Below are positions 33,031 through 42,689 of a stretch of DNA of 64,000 bases, piece after piece (the stretch's first letter is position 1; every line of letters starts with the position of its first letter). The DNA is taken from contig NC_061115.1 in assembly GCF_002878395.1 (NCBI RefSeq), forward strand, positions 90,354,471-90,418,470, read 5' to 3'. Below the pieces are notes generated by a model. The model had not been told where the DNA came from and searched no databases. It worked only from the letters and a program-made list of their open reading frames with translations. The position numbers were made by a program, and so were the translations under genes. This DNA comes from Capsicum annuum (lineage: Eukaryota > Streptophyta > Magnoliopsida > Solanales > Solanaceae).

Positions 33031-33042
33031 TGGCATCAGAGC
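33031..33042 (+). promoter_or_regulatory. Primer binding site, tRNA-Met (element E)
   Basis: TGGCATCAGAGC, one mismatch from TGGTATCAGAGC, four bases after the LTR end. Confidence 0.85.
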
Positions 33043-33248
33043 CTAAGGTTCAATATTGTCCTAGGAAGTCTGAAAAGCCGTATCTAGTAGAGTCTTGTGC
33101 ATGGGTGTGTAGCGCGTCATATTTATGTACAAGAGGCTATAGGATGTACTTAGGAGTATTTTCCCTTCTTTTAGTATTCAGATCGTGTGTGTGAGCATGA
33201 GCTCAAGTTGATTCTCTATCTAATCCACTTGTTTCTTCTAAACAGAGT

Positions 33249-34019
33249 ATGCCTCCTCGCAGAGATTTTGTCCTTGAGGTAGATGACTAGCCCTCATAGC
33301 CAGTAGATCCTGAGAATGAGGGTGTGTCACATGTAGAGTTCAGAGCTGCATTCACAACCTTAGACCAGGCAATAGCTACTCAGAACAATTTGCAGAACGT
33401 TATCTTATCTAGACTTTTAGCTGACACTCAGCAGAATAAGGGGAGAGAGCGTAAGATGGATCAGAGGACTAGAACCAATAACTCTACACCAAGATTAAGG
33501 AGTAGAAACCGCTCCCAATTCCATCTGAGATCCTCACCACCAATTTTTCTATCAGTCCAGGCACCGGTACCTAAACCTAAGAATGCTAGTCGAGAGAGAG
33601 CATCAAGCTCTAAGTCACTAGGTTATGGGAAGAGTGTTCTTACCTACCCGTGTTGCGAAAAGTATGGTAGAAAGCACAGGGGTGTATGTAGAGCCGACAG
33701 TTGGGGGTGTTTTGGATGTGGTAGGCTAGGACACAAGTTGCGAGAGTGTAGAATACTACCTCATAGGGGTAGAGATTCATGCCAGCTGAAAGCCATTTCA
33801 AGTACTACTAGTGGTGTTCATACCCATCCGCATCATAGAGAGTGTGGAAGGAGCCACCAAGGTGTCTGTAGAGCCAGTAGCGATTTGTGTTTTGGGTGCG
33901 GTGAATCAGGCCATAGAATGCTAGAATGTAGAGTGCTAACTCAAAGGGGTAGACTTCAGGTGCTTCAGACTCGCCTTGATCAAAAAGGATTCCCTAAAAT
34001 AGACCCGGGTAAGTTATGA
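33249..34019 (+). pseudogene. gag: Gag-only ORF of element E with duplicated zinc-knuckle module
   Basis: The ancestral start is MPPRR at 33249, the usual chromovirus Gag start. Two TAG codons at 33288 and 33297 break the frame, after which 231 codons (33324-34019) are open. They encode a short helical N-terminus (EFRAAFTTLDQAIATQNN), a basic linker (about 40-100), then two copies of a Cys module: YPCCEKYGRKHRGVC plus CFGCGRLGHKLREC (110-142), and HRECGRSHQGVC plus CFGCGESGHRMLEC (170-202). The repeat period is 60 residues. Both CCHC knuckles are intact. The Gag core seen in element C is absent, as are all pol domains. Confidence 0.85.
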
Positions 34020-34660
34020 GCCCTTCTTCTTTATGATATACATTGTTAGGTCCTTTGCTTCAATTTTGAGCTTATATGTTAGCATGAGTCACGTATAAAT
34101 TTCAGATCTTGATCGGTCAATCATGACCCAATTGTAGGTGCCCCACGCACCGCCCCAATATTTCAGCAAAGTATGTTTAGTGGGACATAGAGCCCCAAGG
34201 GGGAGATACCCCATAGTATAATGATGTTGCATGCCATTAGATTCATCCATATGCATGTTCAGATCTTCTTTATGAAATTAGCATCAGTTGTCACTGCATT
34301 GTTAATCATTATTGCATTGTCAGTCATGCTTTCAAAAGTCAGTTTAGCCGGACATTCATGCATTAGATATGCACATTCAGTAGAAAGAGTTTAGCTTGTT
34401 AGCATGTGTTCAGTCGTGTATTCATGAGATCATCCCAGTTGTGAGTCCATGCATCAGATATGCATGTGTATTATGAGAATTCAGCTATGAGTATCATCAG
34501 TAGAGTATTCCATGCATCATATCTGCATGCCCAGTGTGAGAACTCTATATGTCAGTTGTTCCAGTTATGTAGTCCTGATCTGAGATGTTTCCATTTCTTG
34601 AGTAAGTTCTATTGATCCGTATCTCAGTCTATCAAGTGACATTCGAGGATGAATGTTCTC
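34020..34660 (+). mobile_element. Noncoding 3' internal region of element E
   Basis: No ORF. It carries repeated short strings, for example 'catgcatcagatatgcatg' near 34450 and 'catgcatcatatctgcatg' near 34512, and 'catgcattagatatgcac' near 34355, an irregular repeat on 'gcattagatatgca'. It ends with ATTCGAGGATGAATGTTCTC, a string commonly preceding the polypurine tract of chromoviruses. Confidence 0.6.
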
Positions 34661-34673
34661 AAGATGGAGATAA
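34661..34673 (+). promoter_or_regulatory. Polypurine tract of element E
   Basis: AAGATGGAGATAA abuts the 3' LTR start TGTAATGCCCC at 34674. Confidence 0.85.
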
Positions 34674-35231
34674 TGTAATGCCCCACAAAGTCCTCTTCCA
34701 GTCTGAGCCTTAGAGCGTATTTGGTAAAGCAAAAATTTGAGTCAAAATGTTTCAAAAATATCCTCCCAAGTATGAAATACTTTGAAATCATGTGGGAATC
34801 TATTTGAGCATGAATTAAGATCATAGAGGTCCCTTAACTTATGGACGACTTGAAAACTTTCCTATCGTTCAAGTTTTAGTGACTGTCAAAATTTGGGTCA
34901 AATTCAATCAACCATAACTCATTGTATATTAAGAACTGGGTCTATATATCAAATGAAATATCTTTGAATTATCTTTCCAACGATATGAATTTTTCCTAAA
35001 TCTGATATCGGAGCAAAGCGTTATGCTTATTTTACTCCAGCATGTCAAGTTGGAAAACGGTGACGACGTTTCTGACAGGCTATCACGTTTCTGACGCCCT
35101 TTTTGATGACATCATCGCATTCTGACAACATTTCTGATGACATTGTCAGCCCTGGGTAGAAAATCAAGAATTTGGACCCCTTTTGTAACGACTTTATCAC
35201 CCACTTGACGCCACATCACAGACGTCATCAG
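34674..35231 (+). repeat. Truncated 3' LTR of element E
   Basis: It aligns with the first 510 or so bases of the 5' LTR, then through a diverged palindromic block to about 35231. After that the sequence becomes the LTR of element F. The remaining 3.1 kb of the LTR and the target duplication are missing. Confidence 0.8.
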
Positions 35232-35505
35232 AACTACTTCTCAACTCCAATTCCCTTATTAAGGCTGACGCTTCTTCTGATAAGCTATCATAAGGCTAAC
35301 AACTTATCAGGAATATCATCAGCCATGTTTTCTTCTCTTTTTCTCAAATTTTCTAATCTATTGCTCCATTGTCATTTATTTTCATTCCTTCATCCTTTTA
35401 CTGCAATATCATGAGCAAACACATCAAAACAACAAGAGTTGCTTCAGAATTCACAATTATTTTGAGCTAAAAAGCATTAAATATGTTAGCTTTTTCTCAA
35501 CATCA
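35232..35505 (-). repeat. Partial 3' LTR of element F (Athila/Tat-like)
   Basis: On the minus strand it begins TGATGTTGAGAAAAAG at 35505, right after a polypurine tract. It carries palindromic units (TGATAAGCTATCA near 35279, then 'aacttatcaggaatatcatca'). It is cut at its inner side by the junction with E. Confidence 0.65.
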
Positions 35506-35518
35506 ACACCCTCAACTT
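35506..35518 (-). promoter_or_regulatory. Polypurine tract of element F
   Basis: The minus strand reads AAGTTGAGGGTGT just before the LTR start at 35505. Confidence 0.7.
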
Positions 35519-36870
35519 AAAACAATTGCTTGTACTCAAGCAACAAACTAACTAAGAGAATACAAAGAACATTCAGCAGTCGACATCTATTTTAGCTCAA
35601 AACTCAATTACCGCCTCCAAGGTCAACCAATTTAAACTACTGTATATCTTATTGAAAAGCAACAATGTAACACAAGGGATTCCCTCCATGGCATCAACTA
35701 AGTACCAATAATCATGCTTATATCAATATGACACTACCCAAATAAATAAGTCACTTAGCAACATACTAATGTGCCCTCACAATAAAGAATTTCCCCTTTT
35801 TATCTCACAATAGAAATCAAAGTATTAACATGGGGATCATTACAAAAATACTCACTCTCAGAATGAAGTTCAAACCAATCTATGACAAACACCATATGCT
35901 TGCCCTTATCTTCATTACCAAAGTGTCTAGACAGGTAAGCTAAGATCATTATAGGTCATTCTTAGGCTTGTAATATAGGCTAAGGGTTGATATGATATTA
36001 TACGGCATTTAGAGTGACTAACCTCCTTGGCACTACTTTAACTCGTGGGGTTTACTTATTAACTTATTTTTCTCTTCCTTTTTTTTTATTGATCACACAT
36101 TTAGAATGGGTGGTTCTTTCTTCCTATTCAAACAAATTTCTTTTCTTGCTCTTTTTCACCAACACCCAACTTTCTATTTTTTTCACTTATTCTTTTTCTT
36201 TTACTCTACCCTTTTTCATACCCAATTTACATCATGCACCCCCATGATAGCCACCCTCAACTTAGGTTGTTTGCCTAAGTCAAAGTGCATAGTGTCCAAG
36301 AAGGACTAGGGCCAAAATAGGTTCATTATGATCTAAAAGGGAAGGTGATAGGTATTATAAAAAGAAATGGTTAATTTAGGCTCAAAACAAGGATCACGTG
36401 GCAACATGTACACAGGGAAGGTCATTTTAGGTTAAAAAGTGACTCAATTCAAAAACGGCCAATGATACTTTCCTAACCCCTATCTTTCAACTAAGGTAAG
36501 ACGAACTGGGCAAGTTCTGGATTCGGCAATACAAAGGAAACTCAGTAGAGATCACACACACACAAGGCACACAAGCATTTCACTAGCTACTACCTATCTG
36601 GTTCATGCAATTGTTCAGCAGTGGTTATTAAGCACTAGATTAATGCCCTAACCGGATCCACACCCAGATGCAATTCACACAGTCATGCAAGACAAACCAT
36701 TGGAGAGATATTCAAAATCACAAGATAAGTTAACTACCTACAGTACTTGCACTACTCCTATTTAGTTACAGAATATACTACAAAAACATGCTACCCTACA
36801 CCTTTAACTTAAAATCAAAATAAAATAAAACTAAGGGCTAGGGTATACCTGGAGTTAATCAAGTCTCAAA
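35519..36870 (-). mobile_element. 3' untranslated region of element F
   Basis: Noncoding. It matches element A (1-800) over long runs: 'gcttgtaat.taggct', 'gagtgactaac.ctccttgg', 'atgatagccaccctcaactta', 'ggactagggccaaaataggttcattatgat'. It is more distantly similar to D. The pyrimidine-rich stretch 36030-36240 produces hydrophobic spurious ORFs on the plus strand. Confidence 0.75.
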
Positions 36871-36879
36871 TCACGGGTC

Positions 36880-38976
36880 CTTGACCCTACAGCAGTGTCA
36901 TCCTCATCAAGAGCTTCTCTCTGCTCTGGTGCAGCTGCTCTGCTAGACGAGGCTTCTATAGTCCTCGCTCGCAGTGCTTTGTCCCATTTCTAATTGTCCT
37001 CTAGGGACACTTGCGTTGCCTTTTTTAGATTTTCTTTCTCTTGTTTTGTTAGCTCATCATCTTCCTATAGTGTCTTCTCTTCCTTATTCTTCTTTTTCTT
37101 TGCATTTTTCTCGGCTTTTCTCTCATTCTCATCATCCTCTTGTCTCTTTCTCTTACCTTTTTTAGCTTCTTTGTTTTTCTTTTTTTTCTTTTTCACTGGC
37201 TCCGCAGTGAGATCAAGGATTGGGGTTTCATCCTTAGATTCTTCAGTTTCCTGCCCTGCAGGCATCATAAATTGGTGTTGCTGTAACACTACCACATCAT
37301 CCTTTAAATTATCTAGGGCCACTCTGAATTCAGTAAGATCTTCTCTAGTTAATTCCTGTGCCCTTGCATCAAAACAGTTTTCTAGATCCGCCACCCGTGC
37401 AGGCAATGTAGCAAAAGGCTCAAAGCAGCCTTAATTCTCTTATCTACAGTAATGGTAAATTGGTTGGCGAAGGCATGTAGTTGTATCTCACACTATTTGT
37501 CCTGTTTGGCCACTTTTCTAATATCAATCAGCTAGGCTGTAATTCCTGCTGGTGCTGTAGGAGCTGAAGGGCCTCGCTTATTTTTAGGTACTGAAGCTAC
37601 CTGTACTAAAGAGTTTGCTGGTGCAGCCTCAGAGTCTTGCAGCTCCACTTGAGGTACTAAACTCGGGCCTACAACTGATGGGTTTACCTCAACCCTCACC
37701 CTTCTATCAAGTATCAGCCTTGTCTAATTTTCATCATATCGGATAGGGTTGTGGGTCTTAGTGGAATACAGCGTATCATCAATCCTACTATTTTTGGTAC
37801 CCCTGCCTCTGTGCATAACCTAGTGACCAACTAAGGGAATGGGTAAGCGGTGTCAGACCTTGTTACCCAAATCTTGATCTTCTTAACAATGATCTCTCCA
37901 AAGTCCAGCTTAAGGTTGGCCAAAAAACATCCAACCAATATAGCTCGATCATCCCCAAGAATGTTATCTTCATCAGTTGGCATTAAATGGGTGTGTACAA
38001 CACCCCACCAAAACTTTGTCTCTTGAGTCAAAGAAGCTTTATAAATTCGCTCACTAGGTCTGGTCAGCCATAATCGATCTCCTTCCACTATTAGTGTAGC
38101 TAACCAAGGATGTTGGTTGTCCTTACTCTTCAGTCGATGGTAGAATGCGGGATTTGTGACCTAAGGAATGAAGTTGGGTCCATGTAGAAATCTATTGATA
38201 GTCGTGTCAGAAATATCTACATTTACCCCATGAACTGGAACTCCGATCAGCAAAGGTTGGTCTGTTGTGGTCTCTCAATTCTTGCACATACTCTCTATTC
38301 TAGCCTGGTAGTTTGCATAAAACTCCTGGACTAATGTAGGACAAAACGGCTTTCCTCCCTTAGCAGTCCATCCTACCCCATAGTTTTTGAACTTCTTCTC
38401 AACTGTAAGATACCCTGTCAATCCTATGGATGACTCTCTTTTCTGGAAAAATTGGCCGTCTGGCAGATCTTTTTTTGTTCTGATCATACCTTTGAGGAAG
38501 ATGTCCTCTGCTTCAGGGATCTGCCATCTAGAATTCTCTCGAACCTCAGGATTTTTGCATTTTATCAAATTTCCCCGAGCTGGTGGTTCCTTCTCAACTT
38601 GATTCTCAGCCGAGGGAGTTTCTGAGGATGGTTCCTCAGAATCAGATTTGTCAGACTCAGCATGTCCTTTCTCCGGTTCTTCAGATTCAGCCTTCTCAGA
38701 CTCAAGTTGTTCGGACTCATTTTGGTTAGAACCCTCTTGCTTAGAAAATTCACTCTCAGCTGGAGTTATCGTCTCAGTATCATCACTATCCTCTACCTCA
38801 ATGGGTTTAGGTGGAGGAGGTGCCTTTGGACTTAATTTTCTGTTCCACCTGAGCAGTGGTTCTTCATCTTCATAATCAGAGTCTTCATCAATGAGCTTTC
38901 AAACCACCTTGGGCTTGGTAGCTTTCTTTGGAGTGTTAGGATTTTTGCGTTTTGGTTCTACTTTAATGTTCCTATG
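36880..38976 (-). pseudogene. ORF2 of element F: putative plant transposon-protein domain with acidic N-terminus and basic C-terminus
   Basis: On the minus strand the reading starts near 38976 and has a few stops. Order: a Lys/Pro-rich start; an acidic Glu/Ser segment (38890-38590, with ESEQLESEKAESEEPEK); then IKCKNPEVREN, WQIPEAEDIFLKGMIRTKK and LVQEFYANYQARI (open 38568-38275); a second block (38088-37831) with FWWGVVHTHLMPTDEDN, DRAILVGCFLANLKLDFGE and SDTAYPFP. These two blocks match the plant domain annotated as putative plant transposon protein (Transposase_32 type). The C-terminal part (37406-37065) is helical with many Lys (KKKKKKNKEAKKGKRKR), nuclear-localisation-like. Known in gypsy elements in the env position; function not established. 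Confidence 0.7.
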
Positions 38977-39083
38977 ATATCAAGAAAACAATATTCAGTA
39001 CTCAGTATTAAGAACACATGCATTCCATTTGAATTCACTAACTTAAGAAAAAAAAAAGTCAAGACAGTGCATTATCAACATAC

Positions 39084-39235
39084 TGTGACGACATGGATAA
39101 TAAGGTGTCACAGTTATAATAGCCTATCAGCTTTGTCATCAGCTCTAAATAGACTGACTTTTCTTTTCTCAGGCTTGTGACGACATTCCTGATAAGGCGT
39201 CACATTTCTGATAGCCTATCAATGATGCCGTCAGT
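39084..39235. repeat. Palindromic unit block 1 in the spacer of F
   Basis: It runs from TGACGACATGG through 'taatagcctatcag' and 'tttgtcatcag', then from TGTGACGACATTCC through the exact palindrome TGATAGCCTATCA (39209-39221) to GATGCCGTCAG. Confidence 0.85.
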
Positions 39236-39732
39236 CTAGATTTTTGGCCCAACTCAGTTTTCATTCTTAATTTAGGGACCAAATTTTCTTTAGAATCACA
39301 TGGAGTTTTCACTCATTTAACTAGAGTTTTAATTTTTACAATTTAAGCACCATTTCAACCCTCATTTTTATTTTCATAGTAATGGTACAATCAACTTAAC
39401 TTATTCTTGCCACTAAAGAGAAGAGTGAAGATGAGCTTAAGAACATACGTGATGATCAACTTTGACTTGCTTATACGCAAGAGAGAAGAAAAGATGAGAG
39501 GTTGATTTTGAAGGTCTTTGCAATCCCACAACTATCAGGAAGGTGGTTTCCTTGTTCACTTGAGAGTATTTTGAAATGAAGTAAATATCCTAACTAAGGC
39601 AGGAAATAACAAAAGAAGAAAATAAAACTTAAATAAGGAAACTAAGAAAACCGGGAACTTGAAAGGTTTTGTATCTGGGTCGGGTCGAATTTTAACTAAT
39701 TTGGGCCCAGATTTTCAAAAACAGGGTAATGG

Positions 39733-39888
39733 CTGACGACAACTTATGATAAGCCGTCATAAATATGATAGCTTATCACGGGGGTCGTCATCCTTAACAG
39801 AGAATGTCACAACCTTTGGTCTTTCTGACGACATTGGTGATAAGCCATCACGGTTGTGATAGCCTATCACAAATATCATCAAGACCAC
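39733..39888. repeat. Palindromic unit block 2 in the spacer of F
   Basis: It runs CTGACGACAAC, TGATAAGCCGTCA, TGATAGCTTATCA (39766-39778), GGGTCGTCA; then CTGACGACATTGG, GTGATAAGCCATCAC, the perfect palindrome GTGATAGCCTATCAC (39856-39870) and ATATCATCA. Confidence 0.9.
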
Positions 39889-39959
39889 TTGGCTTGCTTT
39901 CTTCAGTTTTTACCTTGACCTTTTTGTACCCTTTTCAGTTCCTTCCGATTACTACCTAA

Positions 39960-40397
39960 ATGAATAAAAACAAAATGCATGAAAATAAAATTTTGGGTTG
40001 CCTCCCAATAGCGCCTGATTTAATGTCGCGGCACAACTTGGTCATCTTGACTACTCAAACTTCGTCAAGATACCGTATCGATAGCTCATTACCATTTTCC
40101 TGGAATACATCCACAATCAAGAAGATATTCATCTCCTCCAACTGCTTCATAGGAGGATGTATTTTGAATCTGGCCTCCCTTTTTCCATACTTGAACTTTA
40201 ACTTATTGAGCTCCATATCAACCTATACTCTTCCCGTGGCTAATAGTGATCTACCCAAAATGATGAGTACCTCAAAATCAACATCACAATTCAATATCAC
40301 AAAATCTACAGGCAGAATAAAGTTATCCACTTTTACCGGCACATTATGTAATATACCAACTAGTTGATTCACCGATCTATCTACCATCACAAGACAC
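39960..40397 (-). pseudogene. pol: Retropepsin-like protease C-terminus of element F
   Basis: On the minus strand the reading has MCLVMVDRSVNQLVGI and, with a few stops, FILPVDFVIL, FEVLIILGRPF-like and GRVIVDMEL segments, the usual second half of the Athila/Tat protease. The SCRDI tail and WEATQ (GGTTGCCTCCCA) end the frame near 39995. No reverse transcriptase follows; the next feature is the ORF2 spacer. The N-terminal half with the active-site Asp is cut off at about 40397 by element J. Confidence 0.65.
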
Positions 40398-40403
40398 ATC
40401 GAT

Positions 40404-41240
40404 GTGGCTCCATCTATTTTTTATGGTGAAAATTATCAATTATGGACTGTGAGAATGAAAACTTACTTAGAGGCTCTTGATCTATGGGAAACTGTGGAAG
40501 AGGATTATGAAATTAATTTGCTACCAAATAATCCCACTATAGCCCAAATCAAAAGTCACAAGGAAAATAAAATTAAGAAGTCCAAGGCGAAGAAAACTCT
40601 ATTTTCTTCTATTTCAATAACTATTTTTACAAGAATTATGTCTCTCATATCACCAAAAGAAATTTAGGATTATCTAAAAAAGAATATATTGGAAATGAAA
40701 GAATTCGATAAATGCAAGTACTGAATTTGATAAGAGAGTTCGAGTTGAACAGAATGAAAGACTCTGAGACAGTCAAAGGGTACTCAGACATATTACTTGG
40801 CATTGTCAACAAGGTAAGATTACTAGGCACTGAATATAAATATTGAAGAATTGTTGAAAAAATTCTTGTTAAAGTGCCTGAATGATATGAATCATGTATT
40901 TACCTTGAAAAATATACAAGATCTGTCCAAGATTACCTTAGCAAAATTGTTAAATTCTTCTCAGGCACTGGAACAAAGAAAACTTATGAGGCAAGATGGT
41001 ATAGTTTAAGGAGCCTTAGTAGCCAACCACAAAACTCAAAAAAGAGGTAAAAATTTAAACTATTACCCACCATGATAGAACTGTGAAAAAATGGGTCCTC
41101 CACTATATAGATGTTGGAAAAGGCCAGACACGAATTGGAACAAGTGCAATCAACTTTACCATGAAGCAGTTATTTGAGAAAGAAAATTTGAAACCATGAA
41201 GCAGATGAACGTATGGTTAATGAAGAAGAAGACCATCTTT
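40404..41240 (+). pseudogene. gag: Gag of copia element J
   Basis: The open start (40404-40667) has FYGENYQLWTVRMKTYLEALDLWE, the N-terminal signature of Ty1/copia UBN2-type Gag. The reading continues with stops through KVRLLGTE and LNSSQALEQRK-like segments to a degraded knuckle near 41100-41170 (RCWKRPDTNWNKCNQLYHEAVI). Confidence 0.75.
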
Positions 41241-41274
41241 TTGTTTCAACATATATCTAAGTAAGGTTTCAACA

Positions 41275-41600
41275 AATTATTGGTTGATTGATAGCGGTTA
41301 CACCAACCACATGACTTATAACAAGAGTTTATTTAAATAATTAATGCCTACTAAAATATCAAAAGTTAGGATCAGAAATAGTGACCAGATTTTTGTTGAA
41401 GGAAAAGGAATTATTGTCATCAAAACAAGTTCCGGTAATAAAGCAATTTCAGATATTCTTTATGTACCTTATATTAATGAAAACTTAATGAGTATTTGTC
41501 AGTTGGTATAAAAATGATACAAAGTACCCTTTGAGGATAAACATTGTTTCATCAATGATGGTGCTGGAAAAAAATTTTAAACACTAAGCTGAGAGGTAAA
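41275..41600 (+). pseudogene. pol: Protease of copia element J
   Basis: WLIDSGYTNHMTY near 41285 is the copia protease motif (usually DSGCTNHM) with the catalytic D-S-G intact. ILYVPYINENLMS and KVPFEDKHCFI follow, which close the domain. A stop occurs near 41508. Confidence 0.8.
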
Positions 41601-41618
41601 CATTTCGTATTTGATCTA

Positions 41619-42032
41619 ATGAAAGATGTTTCTCTAGATCATAAAAAAGATCATAGGCTGAAAAAATTAGAAGATGATCCTCTAATTGAAAAAGCACAAG
41701 CAATGTGTGAACCTCCTACGTTTAAAAAAGATTTTAATGTTCTTAAAGAAATTGAAGCAATGGAGGATTTATCTATGTTTCAGAAAAATAAAATGGGTAA
41801 ATTCAAATTTAAGATGAAAACGAAGCAGGAAGACATGCCAAAGGAATTTAATAGTCAAGGGATGCATTCAAGACAAGAAGTGAATTTAGTTAACTACAAG
41901 CCAAAAGATGAATGTGCAGATTTATTCGCAAGGTCACTTTCGGTTATCAAGTGTGGATATCCTAAGACAAAAAATCAAAATTTTACAGTTCTTAAAGAAA
42001 GGAGGAGTGTTAAAACTTGCTTTAAGGAATAA
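41619..42032 (+). CDS. 137-codon fusion ORF of J (protease tail joined to RNase H end)
   Basis: An uninterrupted, strongly charged ORF. Residues 1-9 continue the protease linker. Residues about 10-95 are Lys/Glu-rich and not recognised (DHRLKKLEDDPLIEKAQAM, FKKDFNVLKEIEAMEDLSMF). The C-terminus, KPKDECADLFARSLS, is the end of copia RNase H (usually DQVADIFTKPL). It runs through the polypurine tract and stops 25 bases into the LTR, as copia pol often does. It reads as the product of an internal deletion whose unknown middle may derive from Gag or a captured sequence. Whether it is expressed is unknown. Confidence 0.45.
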   Translation: MKDVSLDHKKDHRLKKLEDDPLIEKAQAMCEPPTFKKDFNVLKEIEAMEDLSMFQKNKMGKFKFKMKTKQEDMPKEFNSQGMHSRQEVNLVNYKPKDECADLFARSLSVIKCGYPKTKNQNFTVLKERRSVKTCFKE

Positions 42033-42293
42033 TGCACGTGATTTATTTTTTTATTTTTCTCCAACTTTTTTTACATACAACTCCTAGTCAAATTAGGATT
42101 TTTACTTTTGGTAGGAAACTAATTAGTTGATTGTGTTATTTTTGGTAGCAAATAGATTTTCATTTATGGTAAGTTTAATCTAATTTTTGTTGTAATAGCA
42201 CTATTTAAGTAGGAGTTGATGATCAATAAAATACACAGCTTTACAAAAAAACTTTTTGTGTTTTTCTCTAACTCATCTCTATTAAAACCAACA
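42008..42293 (+). repeat. 3' LTR of copia element J
   Basis: It starts TGTTAAAACTTGC after the purine tract AAAGAAAGGAGGAG (41994-42007) and ends ATTAAAACCAACA, with TGTT/AACA termini (286 bp). Short LTRs of this size fit small copia lineages. Confidence 0.7.
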
Positions 42294-42689
42294 CTCTTCT
42301 TTCTAGGTCTTAGTATATAATTAGTAGTTATGTTTTTAGCTTAAAATAAGTATTATGGGGCCTTGTCCCGATAGACATTATTTCTCAATTGTAGATAGTT
42401 TATGTTTTTTCAACTGACCCTCATGTCACTATATCTCTCATGTTCTACTTGTGTCTTCTGCACATGTTAGTAAAATGCTTATGCCACATGCTAGGTATGG
42501 GTTCACTCGAGTAAGCAATGGCAGCGAGTCCCAGTCACCCCCAGGACTATGCTCGGGGCATAACTGATTTAATCTTATCATAGATTTATTTTTGTTTATG
42601 TGACCTTATAGGTTAGGGTCTTTCGTATAAGCGGTTCTTGGGAACCAAGACTTCTCCTACTCATTTTAACACTATTTATCATAGAGCAT

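Larger units (their letters stand above)
38977..39959 (-). mobile_element. Spacer between protease and ORF2 of element F
   Basis: Noncoding. It contains two palindromic unit blocks (39084-39235 and 39733-39888). On the minus strand a run of pyrimidines ends in CTTAAG near 39050, which could be a splice acceptor for a subgenomic ORF2 message. No matching donor was identified. Confidence 0.5.
40398..42293 (+). mobile_element. Copia element J, 5'-truncated deletion derivative
   Basis: Order: Gag (UBN2 type), degraded knuckle, protease, then directly the RNase H C-terminus, polypurine tract and a 286-bp LTR. Integrase, reverse transcriptase and most of RNase H are deleted, and the 5' LTR and primer site are missing. 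It abuts element F in opposite orientation with no target duplication visible. Confidence 0.75.

Noticed and set aside
36014..36309. Overlapping plus-strand ORFs with hydrophobic runs, membrane-protein-like
   Set aside because: Product of a T-rich stretch in the untranslated region of F; frames are not conserved in A.
36994..37434. 146-codon plus-strand ORF rich in Phe and Ser
   Set aside because: Antisense shadow of the Lys-rich C-terminus of F's ORF2, which explains its composition.
39960..40367. 135-codon plus-strand ORF
   Set aside because: Antisense to the protease relic of element F; no motif in the plus frame.
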